Below the pieces are notes generated by a model. The model searched no databases. It was not told the origin of the DNA and was given only the letters and a program-made list of their open reading frames with translations. The translations under genes were made by a program, and so were the position numbers. 64,000 bases of DNA, from the NCBI RefSeq assembly GCF_947500695.1, contig NZ_CANMSS010000009.1, positions 62,001 through 126,000 of the forward strand, written 5' to 3'. Numbering within the stretch: position 1 is the first letter of the stretch; each line of letters begins with the position of its first letter. This DNA is from an uncultured Pseudoteredinibacter sp. (GTDB lineage Bacteria > Pseudomonadota > Gammaproteobacteria > Pseudomonadales > Cellvibrionaceae). Shown in pieces: positions 53,001 to 62,356 of this stretch.

Positions 53001-55061
53001 ATGAGTAAAATCCACGCCCTTAGGACCTTTTCTTCACTCGCCGCACTCAGTTTGAGCTTATCAATCAACACGGCAATGGCTGAGGAGGCCGCCGAACGCC
53101 CCACCGAAGGTGAGCGCTGGTTAGAAGAAGTCACCGTGATCGGTGAGAAGAAAGTACGCTCTTTGAAAGAGACCACCTCTTCTGTTTCGGTGATCAGCCA
53201 GGAAGAACTAGACAGCATGCGCTACTTTACCGTAAGCGATGCAGTATCTGATGTGGCTAACGTGGTGTCTCTCAGCGGTGCGGTACCAGATATTCGCGGC
53301 GTAAAAGGTAATGGTGGCGCAGGTGGTTTTAACTCAATTTCTGGTGGCGCCAAGGCTCGCGTTTCAACCCTTATCGATGGCGTTGCAGAGCCCTTTGTTG
53401 CTGACCTAACCGGTGATTCCGGCATTTGGGATGTGGAACAAATCGAGGTCTATCGTGGCCCGCAATCAACCACCAATGGTCGCAACAGTATTGGCGGCTC
53501 CATCTATATCAAAACCGCCGACCCCACATTCGATTGGGAAGGCGCCGCTCGTGTAGGTTATCGCAATCAAGAGAACTATGTGGATACCTCAGTCATGCTA
53601 TCCGGGCCAATCATGGATGATACCTTGGCATTCCGAGTTACCGCCCAGCGTTTAGATGCCGAAACCTTAACCGACCCAGCAGGCTTTGCCAGTAACCCGC
53701 CTAGCTACCCTTTAAATGAGATCGATACCACTCGCTTTAAAGGTAAGCTATTGTGGCAAGTGAGTGACGACACCCGCGTTCTGTTGACCCACTCACGTAA
53801 TAATGAGCAAGGAGATACTGGGCGTATTTATTACACAGCGACCAACCCATGGGCTTATAAACGTACGTTTTTGCGCGATATAGAAACAGATTCCAATACC
53901 ACCAGCATCAAACTAGATACTCGTATAAGCGATAGCATGAGCTTTGATATCTTGGTGGCCTACATGAATTATGAGTGGGGCTTTGACTCTTACGAGCCCA
54001 ACCCAGCGCGCGAGCAACAACTTAGCTTCGATCAAAACAGCCTTAGCGTTGATGCCAAACTAAACTTTGGCAACAACAGCGATCATATAAGTGGCTTTAT
54101 CGGCTTAGCCTACTTTGATCGCGAGCAGGACATTCTGAGTGAAGGTGCCTTTCCATATTTTGGTAAAGACGAAAACGATTCTAAAGCCATCTATGGTGAA
54201 GTGGATTTTGCGATTAGCGAACAATTTAGCGTAACGCTAGGCGGTCGTTTTGAGAAGGAATCCCAGCTACGTGACTTCACTTATCTGCCAATCATTGCAC
54301 AATTAGATGTTGATGAAACTATCTTCTTACCGAAAGTGGCTTTGCAATACGACATCTCAAGCTCAAACGTGTTGTCCTTTAGTGCTCGCCAGGGTTATAA
54401 CGCCGCAGGCGGCGCCCTCAATTTCTTTGCGCAGGAATACTATTACTACGATAAAGAAACTGTAGACAGTTATGAATTAAGCTGGCGTGTATCAACCGAT
54501 GATGGACGAGCCAATTTAACCACCAATATCTTCTATAACGATTATGACGGTTATCAAGCACTAAACTCGGCGCGAGCAATCACCAATATGGATAAAACCG
54601 TAACCTATGGTGCAGAGTTTGAAGCTTTATTCCGCCCTATCGCCGATCTAGAGCTACGCGCTGGCCTTGGTTTACTAGAGACTGAAATCAAAGACGGTGG
54701 CGCCGAATACAGTTCAGTCACAGGCAATGAACTCAATTCTGCTCCCGGTGTGACGGCTAATCTGTCTGCTAAATATTGGTTCTCAGACGAATTTAACGTA
54801 GGTGCTTCTTATAAGTATGTTGCCGAATACTTTGGTGACTTAGAAAACAGCTCCGGCCGAGTTGCGGGCGACTATGGCATTGCGCGATTTAGTGCAGACT
54901 ACCGTTATGAAAACTGGTCAATAGCGGCATTCCTAAACAACGCCTTCGATGAAAAAGCGTTTACTGTGGTGGAACCTATTGGCCGAAGAAACCCCGAAGG
55001 CTATGTCGCCATTGTGCAACCTCGCAATGTGGGTGTTTCTGTGACCTATAATTTCAACTAG
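53001..55061 (+). CDS. TonB-dependent siderophore-type receptor
   Basis: From the ATG at 53001 the protein has 686 residues; the frame is open from 52899 but the signal peptide begins here (IHALRTFSSLAALSLSLSIN to TAMAEE). The TonB-box region is EEVTVIGEKKVRSLKET, the plug contains DGVAEPFVADLTGD and EVYRGPQSTTNGRNSIGGS, and the barrel ends VGVSVTYNFN with a terminal aromatic region. It imports a ferric siderophore or similar complex across the outer membrane. The genes behind it (DUF3325-like, DUF3649-like, PepSY) and the PchR-like regulator opposite make this assignment firm for iron, though the ligand is unknown. Confidence 0.92.
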   Translation: MSKIHALRTFSSLAALSLSLSINTAMAEEAAERPTEGERWLEEVTVIGEKKVRSLKETTSSVSVISQEELDSMRYFTVSDAVSDVANVVSLSGAVPDIRGVKGNGGAGGFNSISGGAKARVSTLIDGVAEPFVADLTGDSGIWDVEQIEVYRGPQSTTNGRNSIGGSIYIKTADPTFDWEGAARVGYRNQENYVDTSVMLSGPIMDDTLAFRVTAQRLDAETLTDPAGFASNPPSYPLNEIDTTRFKGKLLWQVSDDTRVLLTHSRNNEQGDTGRIYYTATNPWAYKRTFLRDIETDSNTTSIKLDTRISDSMSFDILVAYMNYEWGFDSYEPNPAREQQLSFDQNSLSVDAKLNFGNNSDHISGFIGLAYFDREQDILSEGAFPYFGKDENDSKAIYGEVDFAISEQFSVTLGGRFEKESQLRDFTYLPIIAQLDVDETIFLPKVALQYDISSSNVLSFSARQGYNAAGGALNFFAQEYYYYDKETVDSYELSWRVSTDDGRANLTTNIFYNDYDGYQALNSARAITNMDKTVTYGAEFEALFRPIADLELRAGLGLLETEIKDGGAEYSSVTGNELNSAPGVTANLSAKYWFSDEFNVGASYKYVAEYFGDLENSSGRVAGDYGIARFSADYRYENWSIAAFLNNAFDEKAFTVVEPIGRRNPEGYVAIVQPRNVGVSVTYNFN

Positions 55062-55071
55062 GCTCAAGTAA

Positions 55072-55356
55072 ATGGATCCTTTTCTCCTCCTTGTTGCTAG
55101 CGGGCTTTGCCTGCTAGCGGCTTTTTGTTTTTATTTGGCCAGCCCAAACCAACTTTTACTAAAACACTCCTACTCTTCAAAAATGCTGAACTTAGGGGCT
55201 ATGGTTATGGCTTTGCTTGCCGTAATTTCCCTAATGCAATTTATGGGCAAACCTGCGGCAATTTTTCTATTCGTCAGTTTGATGATGCTATATCTGAGCC
55301 TATTACCCTTGCTTATCGCTATTTTCAAAAAAAACGAGGATCGAAGGAGTTCATGA
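55072..55356 (+). CDS. Small membrane protein, DUF3325-like
   Basis: 94 residues with three hydrophobic segments (LLLVASGLCLLAAFCFYLAS, MLNLGAMVMALLAVISLMQF and IFLFVSLMMLYLSLLPLLIA). Size and place, right behind a siderophore receptor and before PepSY, fit the DUF3325 proteins of ferrisiderophore operons. It begins ten bases after the receptor stop and overlaps the next gene by four bases. It probably forms a membrane complex with PepSY for iron reduction or release. Confidence 0.65.
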   Translation: MDPFLLLVASGLCLLAAFCFYLASPNQLLLKHSYSSKMLNLGAMVMALLAVISLMQFMGKPAAIFLFVSLMMLYLSLLPLLIAIFKKNEDRRSS

Positions 55357-55655
55357 TGAGTGCAGACAACTCAGCCAAACGCTTTCGTTATACCAATAAA
55401 CAGTGGTTAGCCAAACTGAGTGCCGCCATTATTTTAGGTTTCTTACTGACAGTAGCCATAACCGGGCTATTAATGGATTTAGTGTTTGGGCCAGTATTTA
55501 TTTTCTCTGTTCAAGGTCAGTTTTTGATGTGGAGCATAGCCCCCATCTGGGTCCTCATTCTAAGTAGCTGTTTTATCTTCCGCAGCGGATTACGTGCTTG
55601 GTGTTATCTAACCGCCGCAAATCTAGCTATCTGGCCATTTGTGTGGCCCTGGTAA
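55353..55655 (+). CDS. Small membrane protein, DUF3649-like
   Basis: About 100 residues from the ATG at 55353 (or 55356), with GAAGGAG four bases upstream of the first. The frame is open from 55107, but that part overlaps the preceding gene and makes no membrane protein. The segment QWLAKLSAAIILGFLLTVAI then GLLMDLV and a second pair of helices (MWSIAPIWVLILSSCFIFRS, CYLTAANLAIWPFVWPW) is as in the DUF3649 iron-uptake proteins. ATGA overlap with the previous gene shows translational coupling. Confidence 0.7.
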   Translation: MMSADNSAKRFRYTNKQWLAKLSAAIILGFLLTVAITGLLMDLVFGPVFIFSVQGQFLMWSIAPIWVLILSSCFIFRSGLRAWCYLTAANLAIWPFVWPW

Positions 55656-55689
55656 ATATTTATTGCTAAAGCCTGAAAAGACAATAACA

Positions 55690-57228
55690 ATGATTCGAAA
55701 TGATATCGTTCGCGTATATCGCGAAGTACACAGCTGGGTAGGCATTTTAAGTGGCCTATTCTTATTTATCGCATTTTATGCTGGCGCCCTTTCTATGTTT
55801 GAGGAAGAGATACAGCGCTGGGCATCCCCTCCACTGCAAATGGAGTACATAACCCCGATTGAACAAAGCCAGGATTTGATAGATGCTGTAATTCAGAAAC
55901 ATCCAGGGGCCGCCAAGAACTTCAACATAATATTAAACCCCAGCCCCGAGTATCCTGCCAGAATGCACTGGCAAGAGAGAGATCCAGGTGCAGACGATCA
56001 TGCGCCGGCTGTCAATTATTTTGCTGATTTTGGCCCCGATAAAGAGCTCATTGTTAGCAAAGAAAAAGCCTCAATCGTTGGCCAGCTAATTGACACCATA
56101 CACCAGCAAGTAGGCATATTGATTGACCATGAACTGGCCATGCCTATAACCGGTATTGTTTCAGCACTTTACGCACTTGCCTTGGTTTCAGGTTTAATTA
56201 TTTTACTACCCACATTACTGAAAGACCTATTTGCACTGAGGCTGGCTGGAAAGTTCAAGCGAAAATGGCTAGACATTCATAATTTGCTAGGTGTTTTTAG
56301 CTTTCCGTTTCACCTAATCATGGCCTTAACGGCGGTGGTATTCGCATTGCATGACTATTTTTATAGTAGTCAGATGGTGACTATCCACAAGGATTCAACA
56401 GCACCTAGAACTGGGCCACCCGCTGTTGCCGCACCGTCTTCTGATAGCACCTACTATCCCATTGATCAATTATTGAAGGATCTCGCGGTATCAGCACCCG
56501 AGTTTAAACCTGAGATATTAAATTATCGTCAAGGCCGGGGAGAAAAACCCAAGCATATGCTGTTTGTCGCGGGTAAGGACCCGAGACACCATGCAAGCCG
56601 ACCCCGACATGGTTTAGTGAATTTGAACGCCTTTACTGGAGAGATCCTAGCCACAGATTATATGCCGGGCCGTCAAGAAGCTCTGCAAGCTACAGTAAGC
56701 AGTTTTTTTGCTCTGCACTTTGGAAACTATGGGGGCAGTGTTACTCAATGGATTTATCTTGTGCTTGGGTTGGCTGGAGCCATGTTATTTTATAGCGGCA
56801 ACCTTCTTTGGATCGAGGCCAAACGAAAGCAAAACCGCAACAAATCAGGCTTTCGCTCGGATCAGCTTTTATATCGCCTTAGTATCGGCGTAAGCTTGGG
56901 CTGCATCGCAGGTATTTCCAGCATTATTGCTGCCGCCAAACTTTTTCCTACTCACTGGCAATCTCTAGCTTCGGCTTATACCAGCCTTTACTATTTAGTA
57001 TTTTTCGCATGTATAGGTATCGCACTACTGCCAATTAAACGGGATGCCAGTGGAATTCTTTTAATTATTTGTGCCTTTACCAGTAGCCTCATTCCGCTGA
57101 GTAGCGTTCTCGCTCTAAGCGATAATACAGCCTGGAATCATGCTGATAGCACAGTTTTAGTAGATATTCTGGCGCTAGGTTTTGCGTTAATTTTTGCCCA
57201 TCAAGGATTTAAGCGCAGCGTTCTATAA
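55690..57228 (+). CDS. PepSY-type membrane protein (ferrisiderophore reduction)
   Basis: 512 residues from the ATG at 55690. It has the PepSY-TM plan: VHSWVGILSGLFLFIAFYAG near the start, a periplasmic loop with two PepSY-like parts, WLDIHNLLGVFSFPFHLIMA with conserved histidines, then FFALHFGNYGGSVTQWIYLV and at least five more helices. Histidines in these helices may carry heme or iron and pass electrons to the ferric siderophore in the periplasm. It is the last gene of the receptor operon and converges on a GGDEF gene. Confidence 0.88.
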   Translation: MIRNDIVRVYREVHSWVGILSGLFLFIAFYAGALSMFEEEIQRWASPPLQMEYITPIEQSQDLIDAVIQKHPGAAKNFNIILNPSPEYPARMHWQERDPGADDHAPAVNYFADFGPDKELIVSKEKASIVGQLIDTIHQQVGILIDHELAMPITGIVSALYALALVSGLIILLPTLLKDLFALRLAGKFKRKWLDIHNLLGVFSFPFHLIMALTAVVFALHDYFYSSQMVTIHKDSTAPRTGPPAVAAPSSDSTYYPIDQLLKDLAVSAPEFKPEILNYRQGRGEKPKHMLFVAGKDPRHHASRPRHGLVNLNAFTGEILATDYMPGRQEALQATVSSFFALHFGNYGGSVTQWIYLVLGLAGAMLFYSGNLLWIEAKRKQNRNKSGFRSDQLLYRLSIGVSLGCIAGISSIIAAAKLFPTHWQSLASAYTSLYYLVFFACIGIALLPIKRDASGILLIICAFTSSLIPLSSVLALSDNTAWNHADSTVLVDILALGFALIFAHQGFKRSVL

Positions 57229-57274
57229 GCCAGCGTCTCATGATCAATGAGCCCGCCTTGAATACCCGAGGATT

Positions 57275-59221
57275 TTACACCATCGTTCCATTTGAATGGC
57301 TTGTGAAACCCTGACATTCATCGCTTATTGAATACAGCTTTATGCAATCTCTGCCGCTGCTTTTAGCATGATAGAGCGCTTCATCGGCCTGCTCTAACAG
57401 CTTTTCAAAGCTCAGGGCTGTATCAGATTGAATGGCTACACCAATACTTACCGTCGGACTCTTAATTCCCTCTACAGATTTTTCTTGAAGGCTATCTGAA
57501 AAAGACTGTGCGAGCGTTAAGGCTGTGCTTTCACAAGCATCGTTTAGAACAAATAGAAATTCCTCCCCTCCCAAACGACCAAAACGGATTACATCACTAC
57601 AATAGCTAGAAGCAAGCAGAGCAATATATTGAAGAACTTTATCACCCTTAGCATGACCAAAGTTATCATTGATACTTTTAAAATGGTCAACATCTATTAG
57701 CAATACAGAAAAACTACCATTGCCTCTGGATAACTGCTCGCCATATTCAATGATCGATCGACGATTTGGAACTGATGTCAAAGCATCGTAATCAGCTAGA
57801 AACTTCAGTCGCTTTTCATTTCTTAGAGTAAAAACAACCATGACGACTAAAGATAATATAAGCAGCAAAGCCAGAATTATGATAATCATGGACACACGAA
57901 ACTTATCCCTTTCCGACGCCAGCTCGAGTTCTTTGAATTTGTTGGCTTGCATTAGTCGTTCAACTTTTAAAGTTTCAGCCTCAAAATCAAAACGTGCCCT
58001 TTCTACCTCTGCAGTCATCAGGCGAACATGATCACTACGCTCAAGGTAAAGCTGGTGAACTCTTTCAAAAAGCTCTGAGGACCTTTGGTACTGTTCTAAG
58101 CCAAAATAAGCCTCAGCTTTTAAGCGCATAATGTCTCCACCATATTCTGCACGAGACCTATTCGTGAGCTCAGACTCAATGGTTTCACAATTTTCAATAA
58201 CCCTAGAGAATTCACCGGCCAAAATTGAATAATTAGAACTCGCTAGAAAATACCGCACCCTAATCGATTTTGATTGAACCTGGGGCAGTACAGCGTTTGC
58301 TTTATCTAGGTAAAACTTTGCCTTTTCTAGGTTATTCTGATGAACGTGAAAGTTAATCATTGAGCTGGTGAAATCAAGATAGCGCCCTTGATCAGCGGTG
58401 GTAGAAACCTTTAAACTTTCTTCAAGCTGGAGGTAATAAGAATAGGCTTGCTCAATGTCTCCCAAGCGAAAATAGGCATCACCAATTTGGTTTAGGTCGT
58501 ACTTGATGTTCCTAGAATTGTCTATCAGCACATCAAATTCTAAGGCACGTTTAAAAAATTCCACAGCATCCGCATCTCGCCACATACTGCGATAAACAAA
58601 ACCAGTACGATAATGCATTTCAGCCTGCCAGGCATAGGCCAACTGTTGATCATCCCCCGGGAGAAGTTCTTCAGATAGCACTTTTTGAGCCACCTGATAA
58701 CTGGCAAATGCTTGCGCAAAATCCTTTTCGCCAGAATACACATCACCTAGTATCAAAGAACTATGAAAGACAATTTTATAGTCATGAGCGGCTTCGGCGT
58801 CCTGAATCACCTCGATTAACCATGGTTTAGATTGATCACCTTTGGATAAGTTAGCGTAGGCCAGCCCAAGCAGCATTTTGCTATAGCGAAGAAGAGATGG
58901 GGATAGCGGTGATTGTCTATGGATTTCTAGTAGAGTTTTCCTTGCAGCTATAGATTCTTTCAGCTTTCCAGTTCGTACAAGTGCATTTTGATAGTAGAGG
59001 TAGAACTGCCCCTGAATAGAAAGCGGATAAGAATTCAAATTTTCTAGATAGGCTTCAAGCTGCTGCCTTTCCTGAAGATCAGACTTCATAAGGAAACGCT
59101 CTTTTTCAATCTCGGCTAAAAGGTCTGGTAGCCCATCCGCGACAACCTTGGAGGATAGACTGATTGTGATGGCAGCAAGCGCAGAAATTAACAGCAGCCA
59201 TGCCTTATTCTTATTTTGCAT
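57275..59221 (-). CDS. Diguanylate cyclase with periplasmic TPR sensor
   Basis: 648 residues. A signal sequence (KAWLLLISALAAITISLSSK) leads into about 400 residues of tetratricopeptide-like helices (AYANLSKGDQ, KIVFHSSLILGDVYSGEKDF, DLNQIGDAYFRLGDIEQAYS). A membrane helix (SMIIIILALLLILSLVVMVV, about 443-465) follows, then a GGDEF domain with the intact GGEEF motif near 550 (GRLGGEEFLFVLND) and DYDALTSVPNRRS before it. It makes cyclic-di-GMP in response to something bound by the TPR part. No EAL domain is present. Confidence 0.9.
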   Translation of the reverse strand: MQNKNKAWLLLISALAAITISLSSKVVADGLPDLLAEIEKERFLMKSDLQERQQLEAYLENLNSYPLSIQGQFYLYYQNALVRTGKLKESIAARKTLLEIHRQSPLSPSLLRYSKMLLGLAYANLSKGDQSKPWLIEVIQDAEAAHDYKIVFHSSLILGDVYSGEKDFAQAFASYQVAQKVLSEELLPGDDQQLAYAWQAEMHYRTGFVYRSMWRDADAVEFFKRALEFDVLIDNSRNIKYDLNQIGDAYFRLGDIEQAYSYYLQLEESLKVSTTADQGRYLDFTSSMINFHVHQNNLEKAKFYLDKANAVLPQVQSKSIRVRYFLASSNYSILAGEFSRVIENCETIESELTNRSRAEYGGDIMRLKAEAYFGLEQYQRSSELFERVHQLYLERSDHVRLMTAEVERARFDFEAETLKVERLMQANKFKELELASERDKFRVSMIIIILALLLILSLVVMVVFTLRNEKRLKFLADYDALTSVPNRRSIIEYGEQLSRGNGSFSVLLIDVDHFKSINDNFGHAKGDKVLQYIALLASSYCSDVIRFGRLGGEEFLFVLNDACESTALTLAQSFSDSLQEKSVEGIKSPTVSIGVAIQSDTALSFEKLLEQADEALYHAKSSGRDCIKLYSISDECQGFTSHSNGTMV

Positions 59222-59633
59222 CTCTAACCCGACTCACTAGACTCGTAATCACAGCTATTCAAGGCCTTTGGGAGTTGAGCCCCCGTTTCCCCTGAGTCTT
59301 TTAGTTAAAGCTAACACACTTAAGTTGGGGTCCGAGTCCACCATTCATACAAATAGCGCTTAGTAATTAACCAAAGAGAATATTAACTAGCACTTTATAA
59401 TCAACTGTTAGATACCAATATCACTTTCGCAGCCCTGCTTGATCAACATTGCTTATATCAGAGCTGAGATTTAATCGAGCTTAGCCCTCTTCTTCAGTCA
59501 GAAATATCTGGACCAAAGCCTTCAAAACTGATCATTTTTCAACCAGACCCGCATTGTAAATGGAAGCTTGATGGCCAAGCGACCCTGGGGCACACTAAGC
59601 GCCGTTTCTCTAATATAAGCTAAGGATTTCAAA
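59222..59633. other. Intergenic region, no gene seen
   Basis: 412 bases between divergent genes, AT-rich with no ORF of note, repeat or hairpin that I trust. AAGGA just before 59634 is the ribosome site of the next gene. Confidence 0.5.
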
Positions 59634-61526
59634 ATGGCTTTTGATTACGGCTCGATTGATCTCGGACTCAGAAACCCCTTCAAAAAGGAAGGGCTAGTAA
59701 CCGCTATTCGAGGGGCTGCCGAAGTAGCAATGGGTGTGTTCCTACTGTTTAAAGCGGCTGCTATTGTTAAAGAAAATGCCGGCATCGGCTGGATTTTGGT
59801 GTTATTTGGCTTATTTCTATTGGCCAGTGGTATCCGCTTTTGCGCCAGCGGGATTATCGCAACTCTACGTTTCTTTGTTGGTCGTAACCACCCAACCTCT
59901 CTTGCGCAGAACTTTAGTCACTCAGAAGCCAGTACTGCCAAGGAAGAATACGATCATCTTGCCTATACACGCCAAGGTCTTACCGAGATGCTGGTGGGCC
60001 GCAAGAATTCCACTTTTGTGGAGCCTGAAGGTATCGTCGCTCGCTTTATACACAGTGTGTTTCCAAAACTCACCTTTATGCCTTACCCAGTTCGAAATAT
60101 GGCGCAACATCTTTTTGGCGCTTGGGTTAGAACCGCAGTCGCTCTTATCGCCTATGCCTTAACAGCCTTTGTTTCGCTAGCAGGCTTTGCAGGGGACATT
60201 GGAGAATTTGCGTTCCCGGCCTATTCTGTAGCCCTGACGATCTACTTATTATTAGTCTGGCGCGCTGCAGGAAAAGACATTAATCGTACAGCGGATAAAC
60301 GCATCTCTAGCTTAGGCGGTAAAGAGCTAACGAAGGTCATCGCTGGCGCAATATTGCTGCCTGTTATCGTGGGCTTGGCTTTGTCATTCACGTTAAAGGC
60401 CAGTGGCTGGAGCACTCTTAAATTGGGCGAGACCTTAGCTTGGTTGCCGGCACCCAATACCTGGGCTTATCTTCTCGGCATCAGTATTGCCGCCGTTATT
60501 GCAACTATTCTCTGCGCTATGATGCTGAAAAAGCGTTTAGCCTATTGTGACCCTAAGGCTGAAGTTTCGGAGCTGCGTGAGAACTGGCAGGAATCAGTCC
60601 ACCCCAATGAGATTTTTATTAATCTTGATAACCTCGTTATGGCGAACCGCCGTTATAAGGAAGTTCCTAACCGTGTCTATCAAGAATTAGAACCAAACCT
60701 TGAAGAGCAGGTTGAAGGTAAAGGCAAGTTTTTTGGCGAAATGATCCAAGAGGTACAGCCTAAATTTAAAGCGATGGACTTAGGTCCAGCTTTTAATAGC
60801 AGCCGTATGCTTAGCCTAATTACAGGCAATATCGGCTTTCTGGTAGCTTCTATATTGACCGTTTGGTTGGCATTTAATGTAGGTGAGCTTTACAACTACA
60901 TTAATGAAATTGGCTTTAAGCGTTTAGGCTCTACCCTTAGTGATACTCAAATTACAGAGCTATCAGAACTGGCTGGCTCCGTTATTCATGTGTTTTTAGC
61001 GGCGGTATTTATTCGTGCTTTTGCGCGCATCTTAAGTAATGCAGCCCATGTTTTCTTTGCGGAAATGCAATTTGAAAGCCACCTGATCTATGTAAAAGTC
61101 GAAGGTACATTTACCGAATCCAAAATCTCCACCGGCACCAGCATTCACGATTCTACCCGCTCGGAAAATACCTTGGTGCGCTCTAGCATTACCCCATGGG
61201 TTATTGTCAGCCGTATTGTATCCAGCACCTTCGCCGCCAGCGGTATGCGAAACCTAGAGCACCCACGTTATATTCTGGAAATGCATAAAAACGATCAAGA
61301 GTTGGCCAGTATTCGAGGTGACGTTATCGGTTTCTTGAAAGATCGTGAATCTATTGCAGCCATTACCAGTGAGCGTGATCTGCACAATGCTTCTCAGATT
61401 CACGACATTAATCAACAATCACGAGCAATCCCTATGCAGAATCAAGCTAACTTGATCCAGCAGGATGAAGAAGCGGCCGGTTACTTACGACAAGAGAAAG
61501 ACCTGACGGACCCAAACAAAGACTAA
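59634..61526 (+). CDS. Large membrane protein of unknown function
   Basis: 630 residues beginning MAFDYGSIDLGLRNPFKKEG. About eight hydrophobic segments are seen: two near 30-80, four between 150 and 290 and two near 390-460. Soluble stretches include a charged loop at 85-150 (LAYTRQGLTEMLVGRKNSTF), a part at 310-385 with YKEVPNRVYQELEPNLEEQV, and a cytosolic C-terminal third (FTESKISTGTSIHDSTRSEN; VIGFLKDRESIAAI). I recall similar uncharacterised proteins in marine gammaproteobacteria but can give no function. It stands alone with its own terminator, so it is a single-gene unit. Confidence 0.6.
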   Translation: MAFDYGSIDLGLRNPFKKEGLVTAIRGAAEVAMGVFLLFKAAAIVKENAGIGWILVLFGLFLLASGIRFCASGIIATLRFFVGRNHPTSLAQNFSHSEASTAKEEYDHLAYTRQGLTEMLVGRKNSTFVEPEGIVARFIHSVFPKLTFMPYPVRNMAQHLFGAWVRTAVALIAYALTAFVSLAGFAGDIGEFAFPAYSVALTIYLLLVWRAAGKDINRTADKRISSLGGKELTKVIAGAILLPVIVGLALSFTLKASGWSTLKLGETLAWLPAPNTWAYLLGISIAAVIATILCAMMLKKRLAYCDPKAEVSELRENWQESVHPNEIFINLDNLVMANRRYKEVPNRVYQELEPNLEEQVEGKGKFFGEMIQEVQPKFKAMDLGPAFNSSRMLSLITGNIGFLVASILTVWLAFNVGELYNYINEIGFKRLGSTLSDTQITELSELAGSVIHVFLAAVFIRAFARILSNAAHVFFAEMQFESHLIYVKVEGTFTESKISTGTSIHDSTRSENTLVRSSITPWVIVSRIVSSTFAASGMRNLEHPRYILEMHKNDQELASIRGDVIGFLKDRESIAAITSERDLHNASQIHDINQQSRAIPMQNQANLIQQDEEAAGYLRQEKDLTDPNKD

Positions 61527-61534
61527 ATAAACCT

Positions 61535-61565
61535 ACAACCTAGGGCGCTCTTGCCCTAGGGTTGT
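61535..61565 (+). terminator. Terminator hairpin after the 630-residue membrane protein gene
   Basis: ACAACCTAGGGC and GCCCTAGGGTTGT pair with one bulged base around GCTCTT. It begins nine bases after the stop. Only TTCAATC follows, so strength is uncertain. Confidence 0.65.
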
Positions 61566-61814
61566 TCAATCTATAGTCCTACCTGCACTCCTAATCTGCT
61601 TTTTCCTAGCACTTTCTAAACTCTTCAGTGACCTAGCCAATCCTCTCTATCCCCTCGCCCCCTCTACTTCCTAAGCCCTGCCCTCCTATGCAAATCACGC
61701 TACTTGGCTATTCAACCTGATTGCTGTGCACTATTAAATGCAGTAAGTAGTCCCTATTTCCGGGCGTGAACAAATATGGAGAAAATATGGAGATGTAGAT
61801 TTTGCCCCACAAAT

Positions 61815-61833
61815 AATTATAATAACGATTCTC
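61815..61833 (+). promoter_or_regulatory. Fur box upstream of the TonB-energy operon
   Basis: AATTATAATAACGATTCTC matches the Fur consensus at 13 of 19 positions. Its core, ATAACGATTCTCATTCGC, equals the fagA-fumC site at 17 of 18 positions, which supports a shared regulator. It ends 31 bases before the ATG at 61865. The rest of 61566-61814 is pyrimidine-rich with no gene; an 11-base direct repeat (AAATATGGAGA) lies near 61780-61795. Confidence 0.65.
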
Positions 61834-61864
61834 ATTCGCCATCTTATTGTTATTTAAAGCATCC

Positions 61865-62356
61865 ATGTTACGAAATAGTCTATTTTTAGCCATCTTGGCC
61901 GGCCTTTACCTACCTCACTCCAATGCAGAGCAGTATCAAATCACTTTGGAACTGCCCAGTTTTGATACTGGTGATTATGAGCGCCCTTATACCGCCGTAT
62001 GGGTTGCCAGTGCTAAAAACAAGCCTCAACGAGTGGTCCAGCTTTGGTATGAAGATGATCGCTGGTTAAAGGATCTTAAGTACTTTTGGCGACGTGTTCT
62101 GCGCAAAAACGAACAAGCAGCCGACGGTGTCACCGGTGCTACTAAAGGCCCTGGCCTATACCAACTACAGTGGGATGGTTTAGATCATCAGGCTAATACC
62201 CTAGCTAGCGGCCAATACAAACTCTGCGCCGAAGTCGCTCGTGAACATGGTGGCCATAATGCTAAGTGCCTGAAGTTTGATTGGCCACTGATTGATAAAG
62301 TCGAACTAAAACTGGAAGGCGAATTTACCACCTTAAGCATTGAGTCCAAATCGTGA
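61865..62356 (+). CDS. DUF2271-like exported protein
   Basis: 163 residues from the ATG at 61865. The signal peptide is MLRNSLFLAILAGLYLPHSN with A. The mature part reads YQITLELPSFDTGDYERPYT, AVWVASAKNKPQRVVQLWYE and LKYFWRR, then LASGQYKLCAEVAREHGGH, which fits the DUF2271 family of periplasmic proteins often found beside PepSY, FMN-binding or TonB genes. It begins the Fur-boxed operon and overlaps the next gene by four bases (GTGA). Confidence 0.8.
   Translation: MLRNSLFLAILAGLYLPHSNAEQYQITLELPSFDTGDYERPYTAVWVASAKNKPQRVVQLWYEDDRWLKDLKYFWRRVLRKNEQAADGVTGATKGPGLYQLQWDGLDHQANTLASGQYKLCAEVAREHGGHNAKCLKFDWPLIDKVELKLEGEFTTLSIESKS

Noticed and set aside
55107..55352. Longer start for the DUF3649-like gene
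   Set aside because: This part is the out-of-frame reading of the DUF3325-like gene; the ATG at 55353 has GAAGGAG and a membrane protein after it.
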